Assembly (NCBI GenBank): GCA_003184365.1
Contig: NKYR01000086.1
Span: forward strand, 114,854-178,853
Direction of reading: 5' to 3'
DNA length: 64,000 nucleotides
Source: Evernia prunastri
Lineage: Eukaryota; Ascomycota; Lecanoromycetes; Lecanorales; Parmeliaceae
Positions 63,115 through 64,000 of this stretch are shown in pieces. Position numbers and translations under genes: made by a program. Numbering within the stretch: the stretch's first letter is position 1; every line of letters begins with the position of its first letter. The notes beneath the pieces are model-generated. The model made no database searches, was not told the DNA's origin, and saw only the letters and a program-made list of their open reading frames with translations.

Positions 63115-63470
63115 GGTGACGGCGTTGGGTCACCTAGATCTTGCGGTGGACTGGCTCATGCTGAAGATGACTGCGGTCAATGTGAAAACTGAAAACGCTG
63201 GCATCGAAGTCACGATATCGTTAATGCACTATGAGTCAACTAGGCTGCAGGCTGGAGCTTCGCGCTTCTCGGCTAAAGCGTATCTTGGTTGAGAAACGAG
63301 GTGCGCAGTAGGCATGTATGAAGAATCTAAGGAGTGTAATAGGTAATGTACACGGTGGAAAGAAAACTCTGATGCCAAGACCATAGGGCTAGACCCTGAA
63401 ACCACTAGGTGCTGAGTGCACTTTCAACACTCCCCCTCACTCAGTACCACCAAAACAGCGCTATTCGCTC
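63115..63470. other. tfb4 upstream region
   Basis: Promoter side of tfb4. No gene is visible. The tandem repeat begins just beyond. Confidence 0.5.
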
Positions 63471-64000
63471 CTAATGCATATCAAGCATATGTCTAGTCGT
63501 AGTTCTTTGAAGCGCATTCGAACGGTGCCGGTATGTGTCGTTAAGAGGAGTGGTGGTTCAGCCATGAGTAGTTGAGTAATGCACTCTTGTGGGCCAGAGG
63601 CGCAAGGCAAGTACACTCCCCCGATGGGCAGTACGGCTTCCTTACTCTGCGTGGTTCGTGGGCCAAAGGCGTAAACGAAATCCTGAAGCAAGCATGTAGA
63701 CTCCATCACAGAGCAAAGAGAATGTATATCAAGCATATGCTCGGTTGTAGTTCTTTAAAGCGCATTCGGACGGTACCGGCATGTGTCGTTAAGAGGCGTG
63801 GTTGTTTAGCCGTAGGTGATTGAGTAATGCTCCCTTGTGGACCAAAGGCGTAAAGTAAATATTGAAGCAAGCACATAGATTCTATCGCATTGCAAAGAGG
63901 ATCTTCTTGGCGGCTTGCCTTCATACTCCTCCGACAAGTAGCACGGCTTCCTTGCTCCGCGTGGTTCGTGGATCAAAGGCGTAAAGCAAATATTGAAGCA
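63471..64000 (+). repeat. tandem repeat of about 248 bp, running off the window
   Basis: The segment starting ATCAAGCATATG at 63480 recurs at 63728 with roughly 85-90% identity over about 120 bp; it includes GTAGTTCTTT, AAGCGCATTCG and GTGTCGTTAAGAGG. A second sub-element, around CCAAAGGCGTAAA, occurs near 63595 (variant), 63662, 63842 and 63972, each followed by AAAT..TGAAGCAAGCA. A third, CACGGCTTCCTT, occurs near 63628 (variant) and 63941. The nested order repeats, so the unit is a composite of about 248 bp (second unit longer). It is truncated by the window edge. No open frame or transposase is visible. Confidence 0.82.

Overview
The window is nuclear DNA of a filamentous ascomycete (Pezizomycotina). 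The genes carry short 45-115 bp introns with GTAAGT/GTATGT-type donors and YAG acceptors. Gene order is not operonic, and the families are fungal: DUF8004, DUF6594, DASH complex Dad3, NRC-2/Fpk-type flippase kinase, SAT4/rhodopsin-like membrane protein and fungal MFS transporters. I cannot fix the class or species from sequence alone. I re-spliced most genes by hand, because many open frames are single exons of longer genes.

Layout. 0-8.7 kb: the 3' end of a DUF8004-like gene, a DUF6594 membrane protein and a four-exon protein with a PD-(D/E)XK nuclease-like signature. 8.7-10.6 kb: a DHA2 drug:H+ antiporter. 10.6-14.7 kb: gene-poor. 14.7-18.9 kb: a divergent pair, an anion:cation symporter (Dal5/Tna1 type) and a TauD-type 2-oxoglutarate dioxygenase, which looks like an uptake-plus-oxidation module for a sulfonate or similar acid. 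19-20.1 kb: a degraded F-box/LRR-like gene. 21-30.4 kb: a Ser/Pro-rich fungal protein, an Mch1 transporter and the inositol hexakisphosphate kinase Kcs1. 32.8-37.4 kb: Arp3 and an Fpk/NRC-2 kinase.

37.4-41.7 kb is a gene desert with two unrelated short-unit repeat arrays: a six-copy two-block repeat of about 82 bp, and a 30-bp array built on AGAGGCCTTC. 41.7-45.1 kb: a C2H2 zinc-finger protein and a SAT4-like gene interrupted by one in-frame TAG. 46.2-63.1 kb is dense housekeeping: Dad3, mitochondrial uS5, Trm2, a secreted Cys-rich protein, a PPR protein, an unrecognised membrane protein, a cupin, a DUF866 zinc protein, a taspase-like hydrolase and TFIIH subunit Tfb4, whose first intron appears to be GC-AG. 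The last 0.5 kb is a tandem repeat that runs off the window.

Most housekeeping genes are unrelated in function. Likely functional links are the permease/dioxygenase pair and the shared promoter of uS5m and trm2. The unexplained features most worth attention are the two repeat arrays at 38.9-41.3 kb, the nuclease-like gene and the single-stop SAT4 gene.
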